A stretch of DNA of 36,112 nucleotides from Opitutus sp. GAS368 (GTDB taxonomy: Bacteria; Verrucomicrobiota; Verrucomicrobiia; Opitutales; Opitutaceae). The stretch covers positions 1 to 36,112 of the forward strand of contig CAMBRG010000021.1 in NCBI GenBank assembly GCA_945869845.1, given 5' to 3'. How positions within the stretch are numbered: position 1 is the first letter of the stretch; every line of letters begins with the position of its first letter. Below, in pieces: positions 9,624 to 17,784 of the stretch. Position numbers and translations under genes: made by a program. A model generated the notes under the pieces. That model worked only from the letters and a program-made list of their open reading frames with translations, was not told the origin of the DNA and ran no database searches.

Positions 9624-9654
9624 GCGGAAGGGCAGGTCGGAGACCTCGCCCTAC
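9624..9654 (-). repeat. Intergenic hairpin repeat, copy 1
   Basis: A 31-base element whose core, 9630-9651, folds as a 9-bp stem with a 3-base GGA loop and a single bulged C at 9647. It begins 3 bases after the stop codon of the NHL propeller gene (transcribed leftwards). Copies 2 and 3 share the flanking GCGGA and the stem-loop plan. A second short hairpin (9601-9617) follows it. It may act as an mRNA-stabilising or attenuating 3' structure. Confidence 0.75.
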
Positions 9655-9657
9655 TTT

Positions 9658-10686
9658 TTAGATGCGTTCGAGCTTGATGGGGTAAGTCTGGTTGGAAGCG
9701 AACTGGGCGACGTAGAGGCCATCGTCGTCGACGAGCAGATCGTGAGGGTGCGTGAACACGGGCTCTTGCGTCTTCATGGGTTGGAGTTCGCCGGCGTCGG
9801 AATAAACCGGAGCGGTGCCGGCGATGTTCGAGACGACGAGGAGTTTGGCATCGAGCACGGAAAGAAAGCCGCGACTGTTGCGGTCCTTGGGCCAGTTGTC
9901 GGCGAGGTGCGCGACAAAGTAGTGGTCGCCGTGGCGGCGGATTTGGCGGGGGTTGCCGCCGGGCAGCGGGGTGCGCCCGAAGTGGCGGCCGTCGAGCGCG
10001 AGGCGGAGGAGATACTGCTGGTCGCTCATGGCGATCAGGAGCGTGGGATCAGAATTTTTCGGCGAGTCGATCATGCCGCCGTGGGGGCCCCAGTGGGCAA
10101 TGCCGCCCTGGGCGCCGCCAAAGACGCGAATGAGTTTACCGTCAGTGCCGTAGTGCAGGATGTGATCGCGGCCGTAACCATCGAGCACGTAGAACTCGCC
10201 GTTGGGCAGGTGGAGGGTCCACGACGGGCGATATTGATCGGCGTTTTCGTAGTGGCCTGAGTTTTCCGGCCAACGCCACTCGTCGAGCACGGTGCCATCG
10301 AGCGTAGTTTTGACGACGAGATGTTTTGCGAGATCCGTGATGAAGAGGACGTCTCGATGGCCCTCGGTCACCAGCGAAAGGCCGTGCGCGCCGGGGTAGG
10401 CGGTGCCCCATTTATGGACGAGGCGGCCGGCGCGGTCGTAGACGATGACGTTGTTGGCGACGTGATCGGTGAGGAGAATAATGTGGCCGGCGCGGTCGCG
10501 GGCGAGGCCGTGGCAATTCTTCACGGGCGTATCGGCGCCGAGGACGCCCCAGCCGGGGACGACGCGGTAGCGAAAATCACCTTGGCCAAGCACAGCCGGC
10601 GCGGACACCGCGCGGGCGCGGGCGGGCAAGAACGTGCAAGCGGCGGCCGTGCCGGTGGTTTTCAGGAAATGGCGGCGGGTGAACAT
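9658..10686 (-). CDS. Tat-exported NHL-repeat six-bladed beta-propeller protein
   Basis: A 342-residue protein with a twin-arginine signal (TRRHFLKTTGTAAACTFLPARARA, start ATG at 10686). The mature part is made of NHL-like propeller blades, for example KNCHGLARDRAGHIILLTD, VYDRAGRLVHKWG, LHLPNGEFYVLDGYG and HPHDLLVDDDGLYVAQF. Conserved His residues sit at the blade starts, as in the peptidyl-alpha-hydroxyglycine alpha-amidating lyase-like NHL group. It could be a periplasmic lyase or a binding scaffold; neither is proven. It lies 63 bases downstream of the DUF1501 gene, separated only by a hairpin repeat, and is followed by another copy of that repeat. Confidence 0.83.
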   Translation of the reverse strand: MFTRRHFLKTTGTAAACTFLPARARAVSAPAVLGQGDFRYRVVPGWGVLGADTPVKNCHGLARDRAGHIILLTDHVANNVIVYDRAGRLVHKWGTAYPGAHGLSLVTEGHRDVLFITDLAKHLVVKTTLDGTVLDEWRWPENSGHYENADQYRPSWTLHLPNGEFYVLDGYGRDHILHYGTDGKLIRVFGGAQGGIAHWGPHGGMIDSPKNSDPTLLIAMSDQQYLLRLALDGRHFGRTPLPGGNPRQIRRHGDHYFVAHLADNWPKDRNSRGFLSVLDAKLLVVSNIAGTAPVYSDAGELQPMKTQEPVFTHPHDLLVDDDGLYVAQFASNQTYPIKLERI

Positions 10687-10713
10687 GGCGTGGGTGAGGG
10701 TGGGGCTGGGGCC

Positions 10714-10744
10714 GCGGAGGGGCGGGTCAAAGACCCTGCCCTAC
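10714..10744 (-). repeat. Intergenic hairpin repeat, copy 2
   Basis: A 31-base element; core 10720-10741 forms a 9-bp stem with an AAA loop and one bulged T at 10737. It lies 5 bases after the stop codon of the DUF1501 gene and fills most of the gap to the propeller gene. It is nearly identical to copies 1 and 3. Confidence 0.75.
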
Positions 10745-10749
10745 ATTTA

Positions 10750-12222
10750 TCAGGCGAGGAGTTTTTCGATCAGGTGGCCGTGGACGTCGGTGAGGCGGAA
10801 GTCCCGGCCTTGAAAACGGAAGGTCAGTTTTTTGTGATCGATCCCAAGGAGATGAAGGATTGTCGCGTGGATGTCGTGGACGTGGGCGCGGTCGGTGACG
10901 GCGTTGAAACCGAGTTCGTCGGTCTCGCCGATGATCGTGCCGGGCTTCGTGCCGCCGCCGGCGAACCACATGGTGAACGCGTCGATGTGGTGGTTGCGGC
11001 CGGTCGTGTCGCGGTTCTCGCCCATGGGGGTACGGCCGAATTCGCCGCCCCAGACGACGAGCGTGTCTTTGAGCAGGCCGCGTTGTTTGAGGTCGGTGAC
11101 GAGGGCGGCTTGGCCTTGGTCAACCTCGCGGCAGCGGGCTTCGAAGTCGGATTGGAGATTCTCGCCGGGGCCGCCGTGGCTGTCCCAGTTGGTGTGGTAA
11201 AGCTGGATGAACCGGGAGCCGCGCTCGACGAGACGTCGGGCGAGGAGGCAGTTGCGGGCGAAGGACGGTTTGTCTTTTTCGACGCCGTAGAGCTTGAGCG
11301 TGGCCTCGGTCTCGCTGCTCAGATCGACGAGTTCGGGGGCGCTGGACTGCATCCGGCTGGCCATCTCGTAGGCGGCGATGCGCGTGTGAATCTCGGCGTC
11401 GCCGGTGGCGACGGCCTGCTGGAGATTGAGATCGCGGATCGCGTCGATGGCCTGGCGCTGGCGGGTGGCGGTGATCCCTTTGGGACTGGTAAGATTGAGG
11501 ATCGGGTCGCCGTTGCCCCGGAAAGGAACCCCTTGGTAGGTCGTGGGCAAAAAGCCGGTGCCCCAATTGACGGCGCCGCCACGGGGACCGCGCGGGCCGG
11601 ACTGCAGAACGACGAAGCCCGGGAGATTGTTCGATTCACTGCCGAGGCCGTAGGTGATCCAAGAGCCCATGCTCGGGCGACCGAATTGCCCCGAGCCGGT
11701 GTTCATGAAAAGTTTGGCCGGGGCGTGATTGAAGAGATCGGCGGCGCAGGATTTGAGCAGAGTGATGTCGTCGACGACGCCCGCGGTGTAGGGGAAAAGA
11801 TCGGAGACCCACGCGCCGCTGCGGCCGTGTTGCGCGAAGGCGCGGCGGCTACCGAGGAGTTTCGTGCCGTGCGAGGTGTCCATGAACGCGAAGCGCTTGC
11901 CGGCAATCAGCGATTCGGGAACGGGCTGGCCGTTGAGCGCGGCGAGGCGGGGTTTGTAGTCGAACAGGTCGAGCTGGCTCGGACCGCCGGCCATGAAAAG
12001 ATAGATGACGTTTTTGGCGCGCGCGGGGAAATGAGTGGGCCGGGGCGCCATGGGATCGGCGATCGGGGCGGGGCCGCCGGGTGCAGCCGACGGTGCCGCA
12101 CCGTGGGCGCGGCGCTCGTTGAGCATCGAGGCCAGAGCGATGCCGCCCAAGCCGAGAGCGCACCGGCTGAAAAAGTGGCGACGGGATGCGGGGTCGAATG
12201 ACGGAGCGGATTCAGGCGGCAT
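10750..12222 (-). CDS. DUF1501 family protein, Tat-exported
   Basis: A 490-residue DUF1501 protein, a family related to the alkaline-phosphatase/sulfatase superfamily and greatly expanded in Planctomycetes and Verrucomicrobia. The open frame continues upstream, but only as a shadow of the next gene. The ATG at 12222 starts a proper Tat signal (SRRHFFSRCALGLGGIALASM). Typical family segments are YLFMAGGPSQLDLFDYKP, GSWITYGLGSE, NLPGFVVLQSG, LYHTNWDSHGGPGENL and VVWGGEFGRTPMGE, ending with a GIDHKKLTF-type tail. These proteins are almost always encoded next to a DUF1549/DUF1553 cytochrome, as here (80 bases upstream), and the pair is presumed to act together in the periplasm. The biochemical reaction is unknown. 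Confidence 0.92.
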   Translation of the reverse strand: MPPESAPSFDPASRRHFFSRCALGLGGIALASMLNERRAHGAAPSAAPGGPAPIADPMAPRPTHFPARAKNVIYLFMAGGPSQLDLFDYKPRLAALNGQPVPESLIAGKRFAFMDTSHGTKLLGSRRAFAQHGRSGAWVSDLFPYTAGVVDDITLLKSCAADLFNHAPAKLFMNTGSGQFGRPSMGSWITYGLGSESNNLPGFVVLQSGPRGPRGGAVNWGTGFLPTTYQGVPFRGNGDPILNLTSPKGITATRQRQAIDAIRDLNLQQAVATGDAEIHTRIAAYEMASRMQSSAPELVDLSSETEATLKLYGVEKDKPSFARNCLLARRLVERGSRFIQLYHTNWDSHGGPGENLQSDFEARCREVDQGQAALVTDLKQRGLLKDTLVVWGGEFGRTPMGENRDTTGRNHHIDAFTMWFAGGGTKPGTIIGETDELGFNAVTDRAHVHDIHATILHLLGIDHKKLTFRFQGRDFRLTDVHGHLIEKLLA

Positions 12223-12264
12223 GGAAAAGGGCTGGGGATTTTTGAGAATTGGGAGGCGGTGCGC

Positions 12265-12294
12265 GCGGAGGGCGGGTCGGAGACCCTGCCCGAC
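12265..12294 (-). repeat. Intergenic hairpin repeat, copy 3
   Basis: A 30-base element; core 12270-12291 forms a 9-bp stem with a GGA loop and one bulged T at 12287. It starts 8 bases after the stop codon of the DUF1549/DUF1553 gene. Its stem arms are identical to those of copy 2. Confidence 0.75.
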
Positions 12295-12302
12295 TGGGGG
12301 AA

Positions 12303-14792
12303 TCAGCTTCGGGTGATCGTTTCGTCGAGGTTGAGCAGGACGCGGGCGAGGGTGGTCCACGCTTCGAACGGGGTGGCGGCCGGATCGCTGGCGGTGGCGC
12401 GGGCGGGGTCTTGGAGTTCGCGCAGGAGGGCGAGGAGGCGGGAGCGCTCGGCGGCGGTGGGAGAGCGTGAAACGCAGAGCCGGAAGGCATACTCGAGGCG
12501 CGCAGGATCGGTGGCGCCGCCCTCGCGTTGGACCCGGGCGGCGAGGGCCTCGGCGAATTCGAAAAACTGGAGATCGTTGAGCAGCGTGAGGGCTTGGAGC
12601 GGCGTGTTGGAGCGGAGCCGGCGGGTGCAGGCGCTGAAGGCGTCGGGGGCATCGAAGACCGCGACGGCGGGGTGCGGGGTGGCGCGCCAATGGTGGGTAT
12701 AGAGCGCACGGCGGAAACGGGCGGGCCCGGTGCTGGCGATCCAGGCGCGCTTCGATTGGCCGAGATTCATCACGCCGTCGGGCTGAGCTGGAAAAACGGG
12801 CGGGCCACCCAGCGCGGGGTGGTAAAGGCCGCTGGCGGCAAGGGCGACGTCGCGCACGAGTTCGGCGTCGAGGCGGAGTCGGGTTTGACGGGCGATGAGT
12901 TTGTTGAGCGGGTCCGCGAGTTCGAGGTCGGGGCGGGCGAGCGAGGATTGGCGGTACGTGGCAGAGGTGACGATGAGCCGGTGGATCGCCTTCATGCTCC
13001 ATTGCTGCGCGACGAATTCGGTGGCGAGCCAGTCGAGCAACTCGGGGTGGCTGGGCAGCGAGCCTTGGGAGCCGAAGTCATTTTCGGTCTCAACGAGACC
13101 GAGACCAAAATACTGCTGCCAGATGCGGTTCACCATCACGCGGGCGGTGAGCGGGTGCGCGGGATCGAAGAGCCAGCGGGCGAGGTCGAGGCGGTTGGGC
13201 GAAGGGTTGGTGGTGGCGAGCGGCGGCAGAATCTCGAGCGTGCCGGGCGTGACTGACTCGCCGGGGCGGGTGAAGTCGCCCTTGATGAAGAGGACGCTGG
13301 CCCGGGGTTGCGGCAGTTCGGACATGACGAGCGTCGTGATCGCCTTGGCCTCGCTGCGTTCGAGCGAGGCGAGTTTCTCGTGGCGGACGGAGAAATCATT
13401 ATCGTCGCGGCGGAACGTCCCGTAGAGGGCGCGGCGTTGGGCGAGGGTTTGTTGATCCCACGGCAATTTGACGGCCACGCGGGCGACGGATCCGAATTGT
13501 GCTTTCTCCTCGGCCGAGAGTTTGGCCTGCCACGCGGCGATGTCGGGGCCGCGGGCGTTGAGGTAGTGCTCGAGGTCGGCGCGTGCTTCCTCGATCGCGG
13601 CGGCAAAGTTCTCGATGACGTGGGATTCGCCGGGGAAAGTGAGGGTGCCGCCGGGCGTGCTCTTGCCGTGACCGTCGTCGACGGTGTTGTTGAAAAATGC
13701 GTAGAGGCGGAAGTAGTCGCGCTGGGAAATCGGGTCGAACTTGTGATCGTGGCATTGGGCGCAGGAGACGGTGAGCCCGAGAAAAGTGCTGCCGAAGGTC
13801 GCGACGCGGTCCATCACGGCCTCGACGCGATACTGCTCGGGATCGATCCCGCCCTCTTGGTTGATCTGGGTGTTGCGATTGAAGCCGGTGGCCACCTTTT
13901 GTTCGACGCTCGGATTCGGCCGAAGGTCGCCGGCGAGTTGGTCGATGACGAATTGGTCGTAGGGTTGATCGCGGTTGAGCGCGGCGATGACCCAATCGCG
14001 GTATTTCCAGATCTGGCGCGGTGCGTCGATGGAGTAGCCGTTGGAATCGGAGTAGCGGGCAACATCAAGCCATGGGCGGGCCCAACGTTCGCCGTGGTGA
14101 GGCGAGGCGAGCAGTCGTTCGACGAGGGCGGCGTAGGCGGCGGCCGGGTTCCGGGTGGAATCGGCGAGGAAGGCGGCGACCTCGGCGGGGGTGGGCGGCA
14201 GGCCGGTCAGATCGAGGCTGAGTCGGCGGATGAGGGTGATGGGATCGGCGGTGGGCGAGGGTGAGATTTTCTCCTTTTGCAGGCGGGCGAGGATGAAGGC
14301 GTCGATGGGGTTTGATGGCAGCGGAGGGCGATCAAAGGAGGGTTGAGTGCCGGCGAGGGGCGGGATCGCGGAGCGCTTGGGGGCGACATAGGCCCAGTGT
14401 TCGTCCCACTTGGCCCCCTCCAGAATCCAGCGGCGGAGTAGGTCCTTTTGCGCGGCGGTGAGGGTCTTGTTGGCGTCGGGTGTCGGCATGATCTCCTCGG
14501 GATCATGACTGAAAATGCGGGCGATGAGTTCGCTTTCGTCGGGCTTGCCGGGGACGATGGAGGCGAGGTCGGATCGGCCGCCGGCGAGGGCATCGGCCTG
14601 AAGATCGAGGCGAAGCCCGGACTTGCGGGATGAGGCGTCGGGGCCGTGGCAGTGATAACAGTTGTCCGACAGGATGGGGCGGATGTCCCGGTTAAAGTCG
14701 ACGGGTTCGGCGGAGGCGGACGGGGCGGGCGCGGCGGCCAGCGTGAAGGCGATCAGGGCGGAGAGGGTGGGCCAAGGACGGGAAACCGACAT
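12303..14792 (-). CDS. Planctomycete-type cytochrome c / DUF1549 / DUF1553 protein
   Basis: An 829-residue exported protein (signal peptide within residues 1-28). The PSCyt1 cytochrome domain has its heme site at Cys45-x2-Cys48-His49 (NCYHCHGPD) and a likely distal Met at EEIMPTPD (Met102). DUF1549 spans roughly residues 155-365 and holds the second invariant CxxCH at Cys344-Cys347-His348 (CAQCHDHKFDPI). DUF1553 spans roughly 500-780 (ANRLDLARWLFDPAHPLTARV, NRIWQQYFG, PSHPELLDWLA, CTRRLRSNTPLQALTLLND). The family is a PVC-superphylum hallmark thought to take part in periplasmic redox chemistry, often with polysaccharide or aromatic breakdown, but no reaction is established. It is the first gene of the six-gene leftward cluster, and its start faces the photolyase gene across a 212-base divergent gap. 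Confidence 0.93.
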   Translation of the reverse strand: MSVSRPWPTLSALIAFTLAAAPAPSASAEPVDFNRDIRPILSDNCYHCHGPDASSRKSGLRLDLQADALAGGRSDLASIVPGKPDESELIARIFSHDPEEIMPTPDANKTLTAAQKDLLRRWILEGAKWDEHWAYVAPKRSAIPPLAGTQPSFDRPPLPSNPIDAFILARLQKEKISPSPTADPITLIRRLSLDLTGLPPTPAEVAAFLADSTRNPAAAYAALVERLLASPHHGERWARPWLDVARYSDSNGYSIDAPRQIWKYRDWVIAALNRDQPYDQFVIDQLAGDLRPNPSVEQKVATGFNRNTQINQEGGIDPEQYRVEAVMDRVATFGSTFLGLTVSCAQCHDHKFDPISQRDYFRLYAFFNNTVDDGHGKSTPGGTLTFPGESHVIENFAAAIEEARADLEHYLNARGPDIAAWQAKLSAEEKAQFGSVARVAVKLPWDQQTLAQRRALYGTFRRDDNDFSVRHEKLASLERSEAKAITTLVMSELPQPRASVLFIKGDFTRPGESVTPGTLEILPPLATTNPSPNRLDLARWLFDPAHPLTARVMVNRIWQQYFGLGLVETENDFGSQGSLPSHPELLDWLATEFVAQQWSMKAIHRLIVTSATYRQSSLARPDLELADPLNKLIARQTRLRLDAELVRDVALAASGLYHPALGGPPVFPAQPDGVMNLGQSKRAWIASTGPARFRRALYTHHWRATPHPAVAVFDAPDAFSACTRRLRSNTPLQALTLLNDLQFFEFAEALAARVQREGGATDPARLEYAFRLCVSRSPTAAERSRLLALLRELQDPARATASDPAATPFEAWTTLARVLLNLDETITRS

Positions 14793-15004
14793 CGTAATAG
14801 TTAAGCGGGCCGGGCAGAGTCTGGCAATTACCGGGAGGCGAATGAGGCGAAAAATATTCGGGCAGATAGATTTTGCCTGAAAGATCAGGGGGCGGCCGGG
14901 CGATGTTAAACGCGAGATGTGGGGTGAATCGGGCGCGGGGCGAGGTCGAGGCGTTTCAAGGTGAGTCCACTTGCGGGAGTGGCCGGATGCGCCACGTTTC
15001 GGCG
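14793..15004. promoter_or_regulatory. Divergent promoter region between the cytochrome cluster and the photolyase gene
   Basis: A 212-base gap between two divergently transcribed genes, so it should hold both promoters. An A/T-rich pocket at about 14850-14880, including AAAAATATTC and TAGATTTTGCC, stands out from the GC-rich surroundings. I could not assign convincing -35/-10 pairs. If the photolyase starts at its alternative ATG (14987), the gap is slightly shorter. Confidence 0.35.
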
Positions 15005-16630
15005 ATGAATCGGGACGAGGTGCTGCATGTAGTTTGGTTCAAACGCGACCTGCGGGTGGTGGACCATGGGGCGTTGGCCCGGGCGGGCGAAGCGGCGCGG
15101 GGTGGCGGCGGGCGGATTTTGGGCGTGTATTTTGTGGAACCGACGGTGACGGCCGCGGAAGATTTTGCGGGTCGGCATTGGGCGGTGGCGCGGGAGGCTT
15201 TAAAGAATCTGCGGGAGGATTTGGGGCGGCGTGGGGTGACGTTGGCCGTGCGGACGGGCGAGGTGACGGAGTTGCTGGAGCGGCTGAGGGCGCGGTGCGG
15301 CCGGATGCACCTCTGGTCGCACGAGGAAACCGGCAATGACGCGACGTATGCGCGGGATCGGGCGGTGGGGCGGTGGGCGCGGGAGCGCGGGGTGCCTTGG
15401 ACGGAGATTTGGCAAAACGGAGTGGTGCGGCGGCTGCGCTCGCGGGACGGGTGGGCGGCGAATTGGGAGGAACGGATGCGGGGACCGTTGGCCATCGTCG
15501 CGGCTGCACTGCCCGGCGAGACGACCGTGACGGCGGGGGCAATCCCCACGGGGCAGGAGTTGGGCTTGGCGTCGGATGATTGCCCGGGGCGGCAAGCCGG
15601 GACCCGGGTCGAGGCGGAGCGGATGCTCGCGACCTTCTTGGCGTACCGCGGCAAAAACTACAGTCGCGAGATGTCCAGCCCGATCACGGCGGTGGAGGCC
15701 TGTTCACGCCTGAGCGTCGCTTTGGCCTACGGGGTGATCTCGTCGAGGGAAGTCGCGCACGCGGCGTGGGCGCGGGCGGAAGAACTGGCCGAGGCGAAGC
15801 AAGCGGGGAGGGGCGAAGATTTTCGCATCGGCTCGGTGCGGGCTTTTTTGGCGCGGCTGCACTGGCGTTGCCACTTCACGCAGAAACTGGAGGACGAGCC
15901 GCGGATCGAACGCGAGGCGTTCTTGCCGGAACTTGATGAGCTGCGGGCGGGCCCTTGGACCGACGAGCGTGCGGCCCGGCTGGAGGCGTGGGGCACGGGA
16001 CGGACCGGCTATCCCTTCGTGGATGCCTGCATGAGGGCGCTGCGGGCGACGGGTTGGATTAATTTTCGGATGAGGGCGATGTTGGTCTCGTTTGCGAGCT
16101 ATGATCTGTGGTTACCGTGGCGGCCGAGCGGGCTGCAACTCGCGCGGTGGTTTACGGACTATGAACCGGGGATTCATTGGCCGCAGGTGCAGATGCAGAG
16201 CGGCACGACCGGCATCAACACGCTCCGCATGTATGCCCCCGTGAAACAATCGTTGGATCAGGATCCGCGCGGAGTGTTTATCCGACGCTGGGTGCCGGAG
16301 CTGGCGGAAGTGGACGAAGCCTTCATCCACGAACCGTGGCGGATGCCGACGGCCGCGCAGGCGGCGGCAGGGTGCAAGGTGGGCCGAGATTACCCGAAAC
16401 CGGTGGTAGATCATGCGGAGGCGGTGCGGCTGGCGCGGGGAAAGTTCATGGAGCTGAAGCGACGGGCGGAGCACCGGGCAGGGGCGCGGAAAGTTTTCCT
16501 GCGGCATGGAAGCCGGAAGCGGCCCGGGACGCAGATCGAAGACCCGCGATGGTTCGAAACTGGAACGGCGAGAACGGGAGGCGGCGCCGGCACCGCGCCG
16601 GCGAGCGAACAGCTAGAACTGGGGATGTAA
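15005..16630 (+). CDS. Cryptochrome/DNA photolyase family protein
   Basis: A 541-residue flavoprotein of the photolyase/cryptochrome superfamily, presumed to use light to repair UV pyrimidine dimers. The N-terminal alpha/beta antenna-type domain opens with VVWFKRDLRVVDHGAL (residues 9-24). The C-terminal FAD-binding helical domain has GTGRTGYPFVDACMRAL, TGWINFRMRAMLVSF, LARWFTDYEPGIHW, SGTTGINTLRMYAP and FIRRWVPEL. The DYEPGIHWPQ and GINTLRMYAP segments differ from the class I form (SGTDxxPYFRIFNP), so this is a divergent bacterial branch and its lesion type cannot be called. The ATG at 15005 directly precedes the first strand; an ATG at 14987 is possible, and the frame is open further upstream without homology. 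The last ~60 residues are a basic, low-similarity tail. Confidence 0.9.
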   Translation: MNRDEVLHVVWFKRDLRVVDHGALARAGEAARGGGGRILGVYFVEPTVTAAEDFAGRHWAVAREALKNLREDLGRRGVTLAVRTGEVTELLERLRARCGRMHLWSHEETGNDATYARDRAVGRWARERGVPWTEIWQNGVVRRLRSRDGWAANWEERMRGPLAIVAAALPGETTVTAGAIPTGQELGLASDDCPGRQAGTRVEAERMLATFLAYRGKNYSREMSSPITAVEACSRLSVALAYGVISSREVAHAAWARAEELAEAKQAGRGEDFRIGSVRAFLARLHWRCHFTQKLEDEPRIEREAFLPELDELRAGPWTDERAARLEAWGTGRTGYPFVDACMRALRATGWINFRMRAMLVSFASYDLWLPWRPSGLQLARWFTDYEPGIHWPQVQMQSGTTGINTLRMYAPVKQSLDQDPRGVFIRRWVPELAEVDEAFIHEPWRMPTAAQAAAGCKVGRDYPKPVVDHAEAVRLARGKFMELKRRAEHRAGARKVFLRHGSRKRPGTQIEDPRWFETGTARTGGGAGTAPASEQLELGM

Positions 16631-16723
16631 GGCCGATGATGTCCCCGGATTCCCGGTCTTCCGCCGAGTGGGTATCACCGTCGCCCGCGAATGGCCCGTA
16701 AAGCCCGCCGGGGCGCTACCGCG

Positions 16724-17572
16724 CTATGGCCGCAGATCGCGGACGCCGTTTTTCAGGGCCATGAGCTGGCGCACTTCGGCGTCGGAGAGTGCACGGTCGA
16801 AGACGGCGAGGTCGTCGAGGTGGCCCACGTAGGCGGCTCCGAGCACAAGCTGCGCCGCGTCGGTCTTCCAACCGAGAGTGAGGTCCCAGTTCTCGATCAC
16901 GCCTTGGAGCTGGCCGTTGAGCCACAAGCGACCGGAGGGCTTGGCGGATTTGTCGTTGATGTTTTCGAGCGTGAAAACGACGTGCGTCCAAGCTTCGCGT
17001 GAAAATGGAGCGCCTGAGATTTGCACCATCGGTCGTCGGGCAGCCGGGATGTCTTCCCAGCCGACGTTGGTGGGATTCCAGATCGACGAAAGCGGGCGAA
17101 TGGCGAAGCGGAAAAATCGAGGCGTCTCGTCCTTGGACCACTCAAGAAAGATGAAACCCTGTTTGCCGTCGTCGCCGACGATCTGCACCGGGTCGCAGTA
17201 GCCAGGTGCGAGATCTCGGTCGGGATCAAGCCGCAGCCAGACGGAGACGGTGGCGGACCAACCTGAGGCGTTGTAGCCGAGCACCCCGCCGTCTTTGAAG
17301 AGCGGGCGCGTGTTGCCCTTTTTCGGAAAATGCAGCGCGCCGCCGAAACGGCCCTGGCCGGGGGCGAGCGTGACCTCGTCGTTGAGGGCGGCGGGCACGA
17401 GTCCGGTCTTGGTGCGCACGTAGCTGGTCGTTTCGCCGCGTGAAAAATCCGCGTCGAGGCCGGTGTCGAACGACGCGTGCAACGTGAGCGCCCGGGCGAG
17501 ATTTTCGGCGGGTTGTGCGGCGCCGAGGGCGAATGGGGAAGCAAAAAGGAAGGTGAAGAGCAGGTACCTCAT
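16724..17572 (-). CDS. LamG / concanavalin A-like domain protein, exported
   Basis: A 282-residue protein with a clear signal peptide (MRYLLFTFLFASPFALGAA; ATG at 17572). The rest looks like one LamG/ConA-like jelly-roll: LTLHASFDTGLDADF, GGALHFPKKGN, WSATVSVWLRLDPDRDL, WTHVVFTLENIND, SGRLWLNGQLQG and the closing YVGHLDDLAVFDRALSDAEV. Such domains bind carbohydrates or act as accessory modules; no catalytic domain is present. It is convergent with the photolyase gene and downstream of the large PVC heme protein gene (212-base gap). An A/T-rich stretch at 17592-17623 may contain its own promoter. Confidence 0.82.
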   Translation of the reverse strand: MRYLLFTFLFASPFALGAAQPAENLARALTLHASFDTGLDADFSRGETTSYVRTKTGLVPAALNDEVTLAPGQGRFGGALHFPKKGNTRPLFKDGGVLGYNASGWSATVSVWLRLDPDRDLAPGYCDPVQIVGDDGKQGFIFLEWSKDETPRFFRFAIRPLSSIWNPTNVGWEDIPAARRPMVQISGAPFSREAWTHVVFTLENINDKSAKPSGRLWLNGQLQGVIENWDLTLGWKTDAAQLVLGAAYVGHLDDLAVFDRALSDAEVRQLMALKNGVRDLRP

Positions 17573-17784
17573 GGGAGCGGAAGGGGACTCAAAATTTGGA
17601 TGATTTAAAATTGGGGCGAGGAAAGGCCGGAGGTCAATCGGGCGACGGGGGAACGGGTGGGGTGACAGGAGCGGCGAGCAATCGGGCTGCCGCGATGACC
17701 GAATTTATATCCGGGAAACGAGAGCGTGGGGAATGGAGTGCTGGATGGCTGCGGCGCGGGGTGCCTCGCAATGACGGGCGTTTC

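Noticed and set aside
10321-12201. A 626-codon open frame on the + strand
   Set aside because: It is antisense to the DUF1501 and NHL genes, both well conserved. Its Gly/Ala/Val/Glu-rich translation has no domain and is typical of the mirror frame of high-GC genes.
12223-13002. N-terminal extension of the DUF1501 frame by 260 codons
   Set aside because: This part is Arg/Pro-rich, lies out of frame within the DUF1553 coding region, and the Tat signal begins at the ATG at 12222.
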